NCBI GenBank assembly: GCA_015075365.1
Contig: JABTUN010000003.1
Coordinates: 496,001 to 560,000 of the forward strand
Reading direction: 5' to 3'
Source: Verrucomicrobiaceae bacterium
GTDB lineage: Bacteria; Verrucomicrobiota; Verrucomicrobiia; Verrucomicrobiales; Verrucomicrobiaceae
DNA: 64,000 nucleotides
Positions 15,560-24,438 of the stretch are shown one piece after another; the stretch's first letter is position 1; each line of letters opens with the position of its first letter. Under the pieces are notes generated by a model, which was not told the DNA's origin, made no database searches, and worked only from the letters and a program-made list of their open reading frames with translations. Made by a program: the position numbers and the translations under genes.

Positions 15560-16161
15560 GCCAGTTCATCACTATGACCGAGGAGCAGTTTGGAGCGCTC
15601 ATCATCCGCGAGGCCTCCCGCTTCGTGGGCCTGCGTGAAGTGCGCCCGAATGCTCAATGGGACAACCCCGCCACACCGGGACCGGACACGGCCCTGGTCA
15701 AAGAGCTGCGTGATCTCATGCGCCCCACGCCATGGAAAGAGGGCTGGGCTTACTGCGCGGCGTTTTGTGAGGCCGTCATCCGCCGCGTGCTCCAACGCGT
15801 GGAAATGCACGGCGATGAAGCCGCGAAGTTTCTCCGCGTGATGGGGCCGGGCGTGCGTGTGAGCTTTGAGGCCTTCAACAAGCTGCGCCTCACCAGCGCC
15901 AAGCCCGTGCCTGGGGCGATCTGGTTTGCCCGCCACGGCAACACGGCCCAAGGCCATGCCGGCATCGTGACCAGCACAAGCCTGGCAGGTGCCACAATGA
16001 GCACCATCGAAGCCAACACGAGCCTCGACAGCCGAGATCCGCGCACAGACCGCGAGGGCGACTGGATCACCACCAAAACCTTCCGCACCCAAGGCCGCGG
16101 CGACCTCGTGACGCTCGGCTTTGTGACTCCCGCCGCAATTCTGAAGCTCTGCTTTTCCTGA
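15556..16161 (+). CDS. endolysin-like CHAP/NlpC-type peptidase
   Basis: 201 residues. A probable Cys-His catalytic pair is visible: Cys in EGWAYCAAFCEAVIRRVLQ and His in GHAGIVTSTS, with EANTS further on, in the order used by CHAP and NlpC/P60 amidases. It would cleave peptidoglycan at lysis. A strong Shine-Dalgarno (AAAGGAGG) precedes the ATG and the start overlaps the upstream gene by 4 bases. No signal peptide, so it needs the holin. Confidence 0.7.
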   Translation: MSQFITMTEEQFGALIIREASRFVGLREVRPNAQWDNPATPGPDTALVKELRDLMRPTPWKEGWAYCAAFCEAVIRRVLQRVEMHGDEAAKFLRVMGPGVRVSFEAFNKLRLTSAKPVPGAIWFARHGNTAQGHAGIVTSTSLAGATMSTIEANTSLDSRDPRTDREGDWITTKTFRTQGRGDLVTLGFVTPAAILKLCFS

Positions 16162-16162
16162 T

Positions 16163-16468
16163 ATGAATTCGACACCCACCACCGGACGCACTGTCCTCTA
16201 TGTCCTCTCTGAAACCGATTGCGCCGCCATCCGCTATCAACGCGAGCGGCGCAAGGCCGCTGGCTTAATGGACGCTCATGATGGCCTCGGAAACCCTGTG
16301 CAGCCTGGCGACATCGTTCCCGCCATCATCGTGCGAGTCTGGAATGAGGAAAGCGGCCTCATGAACGGACAGGCCATTCTCGACGGGCCGGATTCACTCT
16401 GGCTCATGAGTCGCCACCGCGACGACAGCAAAGCTCCTCACACCTGGCACTGGCCAGCCCGCTCCTGA
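16163..16468 (+). CDS. phage protein of unknown function upstream of terminase
   Basis: 101 residues. The pattern ILDGPDSLWLMSRHRDD following a GNPVQPGDIVPAIIVRVW core recalls small proteins found just before the small terminase gene of transposable phages. It begins 1 base after the endolysin stop. No catalytic motif visible. Confidence 0.55.
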   Translation: MNSTPTTGRTVLYVLSETDCAAIRYQRERRKAAGLMDAHDGLGNPVQPGDIVPAIIVRVWNEESGLMNGQAILDGPDSLWLMSRHRDDSKAPHTWHWPARS

Positions 16469-16474
16469 TCCGTT

Positions 16475-17110
16475 ATGGCCCGCACCGGAAAGATCGCTCG
16501 TCTGCCCCACGCCGTGCGCGAGGAGCTGAACATGCGGCTCCGGGAAAACGAGAACGGACAAACCATTCTCGAATGGCTCAACGCCCTTCCGCAGTGCCAG
16601 GATGCGCCGATCAATGACGCCAACCTGTCACTGTGGCGCAGCGGAGGCTTTGCGGACTGGCTGAAGGACCAGGACAGCGTCCATAAAATCGAAAAGCTCG
16701 GCGAGCTCAGCGTGCGTCTCGCCAAGGCGGCCGGCGGCCGCATGTCGAAGGGCTTTCTCGCCATCGCAGTAGGCAAGATCCACGAAGCCTTGGAAGAGGG
16801 ACAGAGCGTGGAATTCAATGAGCAGGGGAAGCCCGTCCTCACCGGCGTGGGCGTGGACAAGCTCGCCAAAGCGCTCGCCGCCATCGCGAAAATCGAGCAG
16901 GATGACGAGAAGCTCGACCTGGACCGCTCAAAGCACGGCCTGGACCAGGAGAAGCTGGCGCTCGACAAGAAACGATTCCAACGCGAGACGGCAGAGCTGT
17001 TCATCGAGTTTTCCAAAGATGAGAAGGCCAAGGAGATCGCCACGAGTGACATGGCCGCGGACACCAAACTGGAGGCGCTGGGCAAGCATCTGTTCGGCGA
17101 TGCCTGGTGA
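16475..17110 (+). CDS. small terminase subunit, DUF3486 (Mu gp27-like)
   Basis: 211 residues. The N-terminus ARTGKIARLPHAVREELNMR followed by QTILEWLNALP and LSLWRSGGFADWL is the DUF3486 signature; the C-terminal half is a charged coiled coil (DEKLDLDRSKHGLDQEKLAL). Function: recognises phage DNA for packaging with the large subunit. Its stop overlaps the next gene's GTG start. Confidence 0.88.
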   Translation: MARTGKIARLPHAVREELNMRLRENENGQTILEWLNALPQCQDAPINDANLSLWRSGGFADWLKDQDSVHKIEKLGELSVRLAKAAGGRMSKGFLAIAVGKIHEALEEGQSVEFNEQGKPVLTGVGVDKLAKALAAIAKIEQDDEKLDLDRSKHGLDQEKLALDKKRFQRETAELFIEFSKDEKAKEIATSDMAADTKLEALGKHLFGDAW

Positions 17111-18810
17111 GCAAGCGCCTGGTCTGGCTCCCGCCTCAGCTTGAAGTGCTGAAGCGATGCGACAGCACCGGCATGATGTATGTCGAGACTCGGCGGCAGT
17201 TCGGGAAGACAACCTTGTTTTCCGGCATCGCTCTGAAAAAAATGATGAAGTTCAAGGGGCGGCTCGTGACGTTTGCGAGCGCGTCTCTTAATGTTGGCAA
17301 GGAGCTGATCTATAAGCAAGACAGCATCGTCAGCGGGGCCGTGCAGATGCTGAGGGAGAACTTGCGCGACACCGTCAAGAAAGAGGCCGCCGTTTTTCAC
17401 GCCACCCTGGATGACTTCACGGCGGAAGCTGCTGCCGCCGGAATGCGGTTCAATTTGGCTGAAAGGGACGGTAAGGATTATAAACAAATCGACGTGGATG
17501 GCATCGCGGACCTGTTTGAGCGAAGCCGCCTAGAGATGAGGCTCTGGCACAGCACGGGGGTGTGCAGTCGCACGCAAATCATCGCCCCAAATCCTGCCAC
17601 GGCGCGCGGCTTTACGGGTGACGTGTTGATTGATGAGATCGGCTTCATTCCCGACTTTGCGGAGTTGTGGGAAGCTATGGAGCCCATCGCCAGCCGTGAT
17701 CCAACCTTCCGCCTGGTGATGGCTTCGACACCCCCGCCAGACGAAGGTCATTTGTGCTTCAAAATCGGACAACCACCCAAGGGTATGACCTTTGAGCCAA
17801 ATGCAAATGGTCACTGGTATAGGAGCGCGGCAGGCGTCTTGTGCCTGCGAGTCGATGTGTGGGATGCTGAAAAGTGCGGCGTGAAACTCTACGATCTCGA
17901 AACTCGCCAGCCAATAACGCCAGAACAGCATCGAGCTTTGTCTTTCGATAAAGACGCCTGGGACCGCAACTACGCGCTCAAACGCATTCCTGGCGGCCTG
18001 GTGGCCATGCCATCGACCGCGATTGATGCCGCTCAAGCCAAGGGAGCGGAGGATTGCCTCGCCTTTGACCTCGGCACCATTGAGGAAGGGCAGGAAGAGG
18101 CCACGCTGGCCCGCGTGGTCGGTGCGGTGCAAAACATCGCAGGCGCGGGCTCCTGGGGCGCTGGCTACGACATCGCCACGACCACCAACGCCAAGAGCAA
18201 CCCCAGCTCTCTCACCCTGACGCAGGCTAAGGGCGCGGAGCGGCGCGCGCGGCTGATCGTGCGCTGGAAGAGCGCCAACCCTGAATTCTCCAAAAGCCTC
18301 GTCATTCGCGCCTGTGAGACACTCAAGCACGCCGGAGGCACGCTCCGCGCCGTGGGCATCGACGGCTCGAATGAGCGTTACTTCGCCAGCCAGATGAAGG
18401 CGGCCCTCGAAGCGGCCGGCTTCAGTGTGCAGATCGTTGTTAGCGGTGAAACACAGGAGGACCCCGACAATCCTAAAGCGAAAATGCGCATGAAGGAAAA
18501 GCTCGGCGGTCTGCTGGTGAACACGGCCACGGACCGCCTGCTGGCCCTTCCGCCTGACAAATGGGTGAAGGACGACTTTTTGCTTCAAAAGAAGGAGAAG
18601 GGGCTTTTCGTCTGCGATCTCGACGCCGCTGGAAACCATGGCGACACTTTTGACAGCACGAAGCTGAGCGTCTTTGCCTTGGAGGTGGAAGGACAGCCGG
18701 ACGTCTTTGAAATGCCCATCGGCAGCTTCTCGCAACCTACGGCGCGGGACCCGAACCCAAGCTGGCTCCGCCGGACGGTGGACGCCTTCACCTCCACCTT
18801 CTATGGCTAG
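17107..18810 (+). CDS. large terminase subunit (Mu gp28-like)
   Basis: 567 residues, GTG start overlapping the gp27-like stop. N-terminal ATPase with a Walker A-like VETRRQFGKTT and a downstream acidic TGDVLIDEIGFIPDF (Walker B). The C-terminal nuclease region begins around 340 with SWGAGYDIATTTNAKS, providing the first acidic residue of the RNase H-like fold. It powers headful packaging of replicated phage DNA. Length matches Mu gp28 (~550 aa). Overlaps the portal gene by 8 bases. Confidence 0.9.
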   Translation: MSKRLVWLPPQLEVLKRCDSTGMMYVETRRQFGKTTLFSGIALKKMMKFKGRLVTFASASLNVGKELIYKQDSIVSGAVQMLRENLRDTVKKEAAVFHATLDDFTAEAAAAGMRFNLAERDGKDYKQIDVDGIADLFERSRLEMRLWHSTGVCSRTQIIAPNPATARGFTGDVLIDEIGFIPDFAELWEAMEPIASRDPTFRLVMASTPPPDEGHLCFKIGQPPKGMTFEPNANGHWYRSAAGVLCLRVDVWDAEKCGVKLYDLETRQPITPEQHRALSFDKDAWDRNYALKRIPGGLVAMPSTAIDAAQAKGAEDCLAFDLGTIEEGQEEATLARVVGAVQNIAGAGSWGAGYDIATTTNAKSNPSSLTLTQAKGAERRARLIVRWKSANPEFSKSLVIRACETLKHAGGTLRAVGIDGSNERYFASQMKAALEAAGFSVQIVVSGETQEDPDNPKAKMRMKEKLGGLLVNTATDRLLALPPDKWVKDDFLLQKKEKGLFVCDLDAAGNHGDTFDSTKLSVFALEVEGQPDVFEMPIGSFSQPTARDPNPSWLRRTVDAFTSTFYG

Positions 18811-20245
18811 ACCCCGCCCAGACCAGCTTCTTGCCAAGCTCCACAGCCGCCTCCGCGACTGGACGCCCATGCAGCCCCAGACGATCAGCAACCCGCTGAA
18901 CGAGCCACCCTGCACCCTGCCCAGCATGAACGTGGACCTGATCCTGTCCGCCCTCAGCACGGCGGAGCAGGGTGACACCACGCAGTTTTTCGCCATCGCA
19001 CGGGACGCGGTGCTTTCGGACTCGCACATGCAATCCCTCATCTCGACGCGGCTGATGGCCGTGCTCGGGGACGATCCGTCCATTTTGCCAGCCAGGGAGA
19101 AAAACCCGGACGACAAGCTCGCCGCCGATGCCATCCGGGACGCCATCAGCCGTCTGCCCGACTTCAAGCGCGGCGTGTGTCTGCCCCTGCTCCTGGGACA
19201 CATCTGGCCGGTGTCCGTGATTGAGCGGACCTACAAACCCGCCACGACTTCTGGCCTCCAGTTTGACTGGGGCACGATTCGCCACGTGCCTTTTCACCTG
19301 CTGCGCTGGCAGGACGGCATGATGCATATCCAGCACGTCGATCCCGTCACCCGCCTGCCCACGGCCCGCTGGTTCCGGCCAGGCAGCGCGTACATCGCGC
19401 ATCGCGCACATCTGCTGCCCACGCCGGACTGTTGGGGAGGCTCCATGCGGAGCCTGGTCTGGTGGTTCTTCTTCAAGACGCTGATCCGGGAGTGGTGGGT
19501 GCGCTGGCTCGACCGCTACGGCAGCCCTTTTCCTGTCGCCAAGGTCCCCAAGGAGGACAGCAAATCCCGCGACATGCTGGAGCGCGCGCTCCGCATGGGC
19601 ACGCGTATTGGCGGTTTGGTCGTGAGCACGGCAACGCAGGTGGAGTTGACCCAGGCGGCGAGCGGCAGCGCGGATGCCCACCAGCGCGCATTTGAGGCGA
19701 TCAACGCGGAAATGAGCCGCGCGGTTCTGGGACAAGAGACCAGCTCTATTGCCAAGCCGACCGGCCTCGGATCTGGGGTCAGCGACAGTCAGAGCCAGGT
19801 GCGCGCGGACATCCGCGCGCATGACGCCGCCTTTTTGGCAGAGACCTTGCGGGAGCACCTCTTCAGGCCCTGGCTCCAGCTCAACGGCTTCACTGGCCAG
19901 CCGCCCAAGATCGCCTTTGGTCAGGAGGCTGAAGAGGTCGGCGACACCGCCGAAGTGCTCGCCCGCCTCAAACAGGCCGGCATCCGCCTCGCCCCCGCCG
20001 CCCTGGGCACGCTCAGCGAGCGTTTCGGCCTCGAGTTGGAGCTGGACCCGCAACCAGCCGCGCCGGCGCGCATGCTCAGCCTGTCGGCAGGCGAGGGCCT
20101 CGACATTGAGCGGCTGATTCTCAAGTCAGCCAGTCCGGACGACGCCATGCACAGGCTGGCGCTGCACTTCCCCCAGCTCGCCCCACAACGCGCCGCCCTG
20201 CTTATTGAGGAGGCCGCGCTGGGAGGTGCCTGGGCGGCTCTTTAG
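18803..20245 (+). CDS. portal protein, DUF935 (Mu gp29-like)
   Basis: 480 residues from the ATG at 18803 (MARPRPDQLLAKLHSRLRDW), within the last codons of the terminase gene. Family hallmarks: FAIARDAVLSDSHMQSLIST, LLLGHIWPVSVIERTY, and WWVRWLDRYGSPFPVAKVP. It forms the dodecameric portal at the head vertex. In Mu the next genes are gp30, protease and capsid; here the next gene is a convergent methylase, overlapping its end by 4 bases. Confidence 0.9.
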   Translation: MARPRPDQLLAKLHSRLRDWTPMQPQTISNPLNEPPCTLPSMNVDLILSALSTAEQGDTTQFFAIARDAVLSDSHMQSLISTRLMAVLGDDPSILPAREKNPDDKLAADAIRDAISRLPDFKRGVCLPLLLGHIWPVSVIERTYKPATTSGLQFDWGTIRHVPFHLLRWQDGMMHIQHVDPVTRLPTARWFRPGSAYIAHRAHLLPTPDCWGGSMRSLVWWFFFKTLIREWWVRWLDRYGSPFPVAKVPKEDSKSRDMLERALRMGTRIGGLVVSTATQVELTQAASGSADAHQRAFEAINAEMSRAVLGQETSSIAKPTGLGSGVSDSQSQVRADIRAHDAAFLAETLREHLFRPWLQLNGFTGQPPKIAFGQEAEEVGDTAEVLARLKQAGIRLAPAALGTLSERFGLELELDPQPAAPARMLSLSAGEGLDIERLILKSASPDDAMHRLALHFPQLAPQRAALLIEEAALGGAWAAL

Positions 20246-21051
20246 GCCGCCTTCCTTGCCTCGCCATGCCCCACCCAAGCCACCGCAGCCCGTTTCCCGC
20301 GCCGGATCACCAGCTCGCCAAAGGTGGCGTCAGGCAGCTTGAGGCGGTTCACCGCGCCCGAGTGGGATACAACAGGCTGGACCTCGTGCCCCTTGAAAAG
20401 CTCCCGGTTCTCCGGCGTGTCATTTACCGTCACCAGCCAGTCACCCTTCAAATTGACCACCCGCGCGGCAAAGTCAGCCATCCGCGCGTGATCCCAGGCG
20501 TCGTAATTGTCCACCTCGCCCGCCGTGTACGGTGGATCAAGAAACCAGAACGTGCGCGCGGAGTCGTAGTTCTGGAAAAGCCGCTCAAACGGCAGATTCT
20601 CCACGGCCACCTTGTCCAGCCTGGCCGAAAAGCTCCGCAATTTCTCCAAAACGGCCGCTCGGCTTGGTTGTGCCTGCTTGCTCACCGCAAACGAGCCGCC
20701 ATTGCCCCCAAAACTGAGGCGGTTCCTGAGCAGGTAGCGGGCCGCCTGCTGGAGGCCCGTCAAACCAGGCTGCTCAATGATCGCCTCAAGGTCTGCCCTG
20801 GAGTTCAACGTGAACTCCACCTCGGCAACGAGAGCCTCCAGGTGGAATTGAGCGTGGCGGTAAAGGTTCACGAGCTGCCCGTTGAGGTCATTCAGGATCT
20901 CCGTCCGCGACGGCTCCTTGGCGAGCGTCACGGCCGCCCCGCCAGCAAACGCCTCAACAAACAACTCGTGGGGGCGAATCAGGGGCAGAAGGCGGGCGAG
21001 CAGCCGGGTTTTGCCACCAGGCCAACGAACAATGGGTTTAGGCGAGCGCAT
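20242..21051 (-). CDS. Dam-like (D12 class) DNA adenine methyltransferase
   Basis: 269 residues. N-terminal PIVRWPGGKTRLLARLLPLI, AdoMet-binding FVEAFAGGAAV (motif I) and catalytic FLDPPYTAGE (DPPY, motif IV) define an N6-adenine methylase of the Dam/M.DpnIIA type. No cognate endonuclease is adjacent. In a prophage it most likely protects phage DNA from host restriction. It is convergent with the portal gene (4-base overlap) and is the last gene before the phage right end. Confidence 0.9.
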   Translation of the reverse strand: MRSPKPIVRWPGGKTRLLARLLPLIRPHELFVEAFAGGAAVTLAKEPSRTEILNDLNGQLVNLYRHAQFHLEALVAEVEFTLNSRADLEAIIEQPGLTGLQQAARYLLRNRLSFGGNGGSFAVSKQAQPSRAAVLEKLRSFSARLDKVAVENLPFERLFQNYDSARTFWFLDPPYTAGEVDNYDAWDHARMADFAARVVNLKGDWLVTVNDTPENRELFKGHEVQPVVSHSGAVNRLKLPDATFGELVIRRGKRAAVAWVGHGEARKAA

Positions 21052-21122
21052 GCCACCATTTTAGTGTTCATCCGGCCACCCATCAACGAAAGCGTGGGGA
21101 ATCTGCGCGAGTTGCGCCAGAC

Positions 21123-21168
21123 CCATTTCACACCAGCTTGAACCAGGTTAAACCATTTCAAACCTTCA
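21123..21168. repeat. prophage right end with four 10-bp repeats and terminal CA
   Basis: Units CCATTTCACA (21123-21132), CCAGCTTGAA (21133-21142), CCAGGTTAAA (21143-21152) and CCATTTCAAA (21153-21162), then CCTTCA to 21168. Read from outside the end is TGAAGG, i.e. 5'-TG as in Mu. These are the likely transposase-binding sites. Host helicase codons resume at 21169. A 5-bp target duplication is predicted to be CGCTT (21169-21173). Confidence 0.75.
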
Positions 21169-23511
21169 CGCTTTGCTCCCCAACGCCGCTTTGCCTCCAG
21201 CCTTTATGCCGTTCGCCGCAGTCTTGAGCGCATGAAGGAGAAGCGTGAGCGTATCCTCGAAGACCCGGAGGGCTATCAACGTTCCCAAATCGAGCGCAGG
21301 CTGCCAGATGACTTCGAGGATCTTGAGGATGAGGAGCAGGCTGACATCATGTCCAAGCTCGAAGGTGTCGTCGCCGATGTTGATCCAGCCGCCCTGCGCG
21401 AAGAAATCCAGGAACTCTCAAAGCTCATTCATCTCGCCAAGGAGTTGGAGAAAAAAGAAGTCGAGGTCAAACTCAGCGCATTAAAGGGGCTGTTGATCAA
21501 GCAAGGCTTGTTTTCACAGCCGGACATGAAGCTTCTCATCTTCACGGAGCACAAAGACACCCTCGACTACCTGGCCGGGGATGGGAAGGATGGCCGGCCA
21601 ATGGGCAAGTTGCGGGAGTGGGGCCTCAAGCTCACCATGATTCATGGCGGCATGAAGATCGGAGACCGCGACACACCCGGCACGCGCATCTATGCCGAGC
21701 GCGAGTTCCGCGAGTCGGCGCAGGTGCTCATCGCCACGGAGGCTGCCGGTGAAGGCATCAACCTTCAGTTCTGCTGGCTGATGATCAATTACGACATCCC
21801 TTGGAACCCGGTCAGGTTGGAACAGCGCATGGGGCGCATTCATCGCTACGGTCAGGAAAAGGACTGCCTCATCTTCAACTTTGTTTCCACCAACACTCGT
21901 GAAGGCCGCGTTCTGCACAAGCTGTTCGAGCGTATCGAGGCTATTCAGGATGATCTGGACCCGCATCGAACGGGCGTCGTTTTCAATGTCTTGGGGGATG
22001 TGTTCCCATCCAACGAACTCGAACGCATGTTGCGCCAGATGTATGCGCACAACCAGATGACGGAGGACCTGATCAAGCAGCGCATTGTCCAAAGCGTGGA
22101 TCGCGGTCGTTTTGAAAGCATCACGCAATCAACACTGGAGGGGCTTGCCAAGCGGGAGTTAAACCTTTCCGCCATTCTTGGTAAATCAGCACAGGCCCGC
22201 GAGCGCCGACTGGTGCCAGAGGTGATTGAGGATTTCTTCCTGGCTGCCTCACCTGAGGTGGGGCTGGCTCCAAAAGCGCACAAAGAGGATTCCCATGTTT
22301 ACAGGGTTGGCCGTGTTCCCCGGCATCTCTGGCCGGTGGGCGAGAGGCTCGAAAGCCGTCATGGCAGGCTGGGGCGCGAATACGGGGCAGTAGTTTTCGA
22401 CAAGGAGCTTCTCAAACGGGATGCCACCAACGAATGGGTCACACCTGGTCATCCTTTGTTTGAGACCGTTCGCGAGGAGGCTTGGGAGCGTGTGCAGCCT
22501 CATCTGGCCCGTGGTGCTGTCTTCTATGACCTGCAAAGGCGGATGGCCGCGCAGTTGTATGTGTTCTCGGCTGCGATTCGCGATGGACGTGGCAACGCCC
22601 TGCAAAAGCGCCTCTTTGTCGTCCAGGCAGAGATGGATGGCGAGATGTCCATCAGGCAGCCCACTTTGTTTCTGGATCTCGTGGCTCCAGAAACGCCCGT
22701 CCCTCCCCCTCCGGGAGTTACTTTTGTCACTCGTGAGCAGGCAGAGACAGCACTGTATCAAAAAGCCCTGGTGCCTATGCTTGATGAGGTCAAAGCGGGG
22801 CGTGAACGTGAGGTCAAGGTCATCTCCGACCACGTCGAAATCAGCCTCAACACCATCATCAACCGGGAGAATGCCATTTATGCGGACCTGTGCCTGCAAA
22901 AAGAAGGCGGCTCGTTGGAATCTGGATTGGATGGCCGAATCAAGATTTCCGAGGACAAGCTGATGGAGCTTGGGCACCGCCTCGACAACCGCCGCGCGGA
23001 GCTTGCCCAGGAGCGGCAATGCTCCATCGGCGACATCCAGCTTTTGGGGTCAGCTTGGGTGCTCCCGCATCCAGACCGTGACAAACCAGCCGTCAAACCC
23101 ATGGTCTCCAATCCCGAAATCGAGCGCATTGCCGTGGATTTTGTGATCGCTTATGAACGGGCGCAGGGCCGCGAAGTGGAGAGCGTGGAGTCCGAAAACC
23201 GGGGCTTCGATCTCATCTCCCGCCTTCCCCACCCGGAGGACCCCAAGACGGCCTTGGATGTTCGCTTCATCGAGGTCAAAGGCCGCTCGGAGGACGGAGA
23301 CATCGCCCTGACCTCCAACGAATACAACACGGCCCGCCGACTGCGGAAGGACTACTGGCTCTACGTCGTCCTGCATTGCGCCACTCAGCCTTCGCTGAAC
23401 ATCTTCCGCGATCCCTTCGATGGACTCCCTTGGCAGCCCATCGTAAAAATCGAGCATTACAAGATCAGACTCGACGACCCGGCGCGGCCTGTCGTCTTGC
23501 GTGAGGAGTGA
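21169..23511 (+). pseudogene. SNF2-family helicase C-terminal part with DUF3883, cut by prophage
   Basis: The frame is open upstream of the first ATG (21232) to the phage end, reading RFAPQRRFASSLYAVRRSLE, a sequence typical of the segment before the second RecA domain in DrmD/RapA-type helicases. Visible motifs: LIFTEHKDTLDYL, VLIATEAAGEGINLQ (motif V) and WNPVRLEQRMGRIHRYGQ (motif VI). A C-terminal DUF3883 (NOV_C) domain shows RGFDLIS, FIEVKGR and DYWLYVV. Motifs I-III (ATP binding) are absent, presumably left of the prophage. A 759-residue fragment could start at 21232 but cannot be an active ATPase alone. First visible gene of the defence operon. Confidence 0.88.
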
Positions 23512-23539
23512 ATGTGAATAACTAAGACTTGCATGACAG

Positions 23540-23553
23540 GTATCAATTGATAC
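23540..23553. promoter_or_regulatory. perfect 14-bp palindrome upstream of the toxin gene
   Basis: GTATCAATTGATAC, 4 bases before the toxin start codon in the only spacer (46 bases) between helicase and toxin. Placement fits an autoregulatory operator bound by the HTH antitoxin. Confidence 0.6.
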
Positions 23554-23557
23554 GTTT

Positions 23558-23920
23558 ATGGCCCATGAATCACCATCACCCGTTCCTATCCCCGCACCGT
23601 GGCGGAAGAGCGTTGCTGCCATTTTACGCAAAGGTGTCTCAGCCGAAATTCTGGTGACGCAAAGGGCGCGCAATGAGTTCGAGGCCCGGTTTCCTGACGC
23701 TTGGGCTTTTGAACGCAACACCGCCATGGCCGATGCCATCACGCAAGACAGCGTTCTTGGGCGACGCATCACCGGAATGAGGGAGCCTGGAGAGGTCTGG
23801 GCCTTCTGGTTCCATTTCCGCAGCATCAAACTCTACGCCAAAATCAATCTCACCCCATCTGGCAAGCTGATCATCATCTACTCGGCCCATGTGCCGCTAA
23901 AAGGAGAGGAAAATCTATGA
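23558..23920 (+). CDS. putative toxin of a toxin-antitoxin-chaperone (TAC) module
   Basis: 120 residues. After a Pro-rich start, the core (AEILVTQRARNEFEARFPDA then WAFWFHFRSIKLYAKINLTP, KLIIIYSAHVP) has the length and beta-strand ending of RelE/HigB/MqsR-type mRNA interferases, though no catalytic residue can be named with certainty. It overlaps the HTH antitoxin by 4 bases, toxin first, as in HigBA and MqsRA. The identity rests mainly on this gene order with an HTH partner and a SecB-like third gene. An unrelated toxin fold is possible. Confidence 0.68.
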   Translation: MAHESPSPVPIPAPWRKSVAAILRKGVSAEILVTQRARNEFEARFPDAWAFERNTAMADAITQDSVLGRRITGMREPGEVWAFWFHFRSIKLYAKINLTPSGKLIIIYSAHVPLKGEENL

Positions 23921-24438
23921 CCCCGCCCATCCCCGGTTGGAAGCCCGCTAAAACCAAAGTTCCCGTTCACATCCCCACGCTTGCTGGCGACGGCATCGCA
24001 GAGACCATCGAAGTGCAAGTCTCGGCCTGGAAAGATGCAGACGGTGAGATCTACCTCTCGGGCGAAGCCGAGGCCGAGATCGAGGCAGTGAAGGCCCGTC
24101 ACATGGGTCTGATGACCCCGGTGCAGCTCAAGGAACTTCGTCAGGCATTGGATCTGACCCAGAAGCAGATTGCCCACCTGCTGCAACTGGGCGAAAAAAC
24201 CTGGACTCGTTGGGAGTCTGGACGTGAGCGGCCTTCCCGTTCCATGAACATCCTGCTCAATGCCCTGATGGACGGTCATGTGAACGTCACTTACCTCCGC
24301 TGCCGCCACCCTGATTTCATGCGGCAGCAGTCCGCTTTTCACCCTTTCCGCCAGCGCTCGCTGCCCCGCCGTTTCCCCACCTGGAATCTTCATCCCTCCA
24401 CCACGCCTGCCCATGAAAGCGAGAGTGTCCCCTCTTGA
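23917..24438 (+). CDS. HTH antitoxin with C-terminal chaperone-addiction-like tail
   Basis: 173 residues. Helix-turn-helix at about 67-115 (VQLKELRQALDLTQKQIAHL, TWTRWESGRERPSRSMN), in the MqsA/HigA style. Residues 1-65 lack the cysteines of MqsA's zinc domain. Residues ~120-173 are a non-HTH tail with aromatic and Pro residues (FHPFRQRSLPRRFPTWNL), which matches the place of the chaperone-addiction segment in TAC antitoxins. Shine-Dalgarno AAAAGGAGAGG precedes it. Its end overlaps the SecB-like gene by 26 bases, implying coupled translation. Confidence 0.78.
   Translation: MTPPIPGWKPAKTKVPVHIPTLAGDGIAETIEVQVSAWKDADGEIYLSGEAEAEIEAVKARHMGLMTPVQLKELRQALDLTQKQIAHLLQLGEKTWTRWESGRERPSRSMNILLNALMDGHVNVTYLRCRHPDFMRQQSAFHPFRQRSLPRRFPTWNLHPSTTPAHESESVPS

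Larger units (their letters stand above)
1..21168. mobile_element. Mu-like transposable prophage (left end outside window)
   Basis: Contiguous phage gene set: DDE transposase, ParB-like protein, Ner/Cro-like and LexA-like regulators, tail genes, lysis genes, and terminase and portal genes of Mu gp27/gp28/gp29 type. The right end is placed at 21168, where 10-bp repeats finish in CA (TG on the other strand, as in Mu-family ends). Immediately beyond it the sequence reads as an interrupted host helicase. The partial leftward gene at position 1 shows the element continues to the left. No major capsid, protease or tape measure gene is visible, so the element is either split by the window edge or defective. 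The right junction is well supported; the left end is unseen. Confidence 0.85.

Noticed and set aside
17530..19203. - strand open frame of 557 codons
   Set aside because: Antisense to the terminase and portal genes, which are certain.
18788..20053. - strand open frame of 421 codons
   Set aside because: Antisense to the portal gene.
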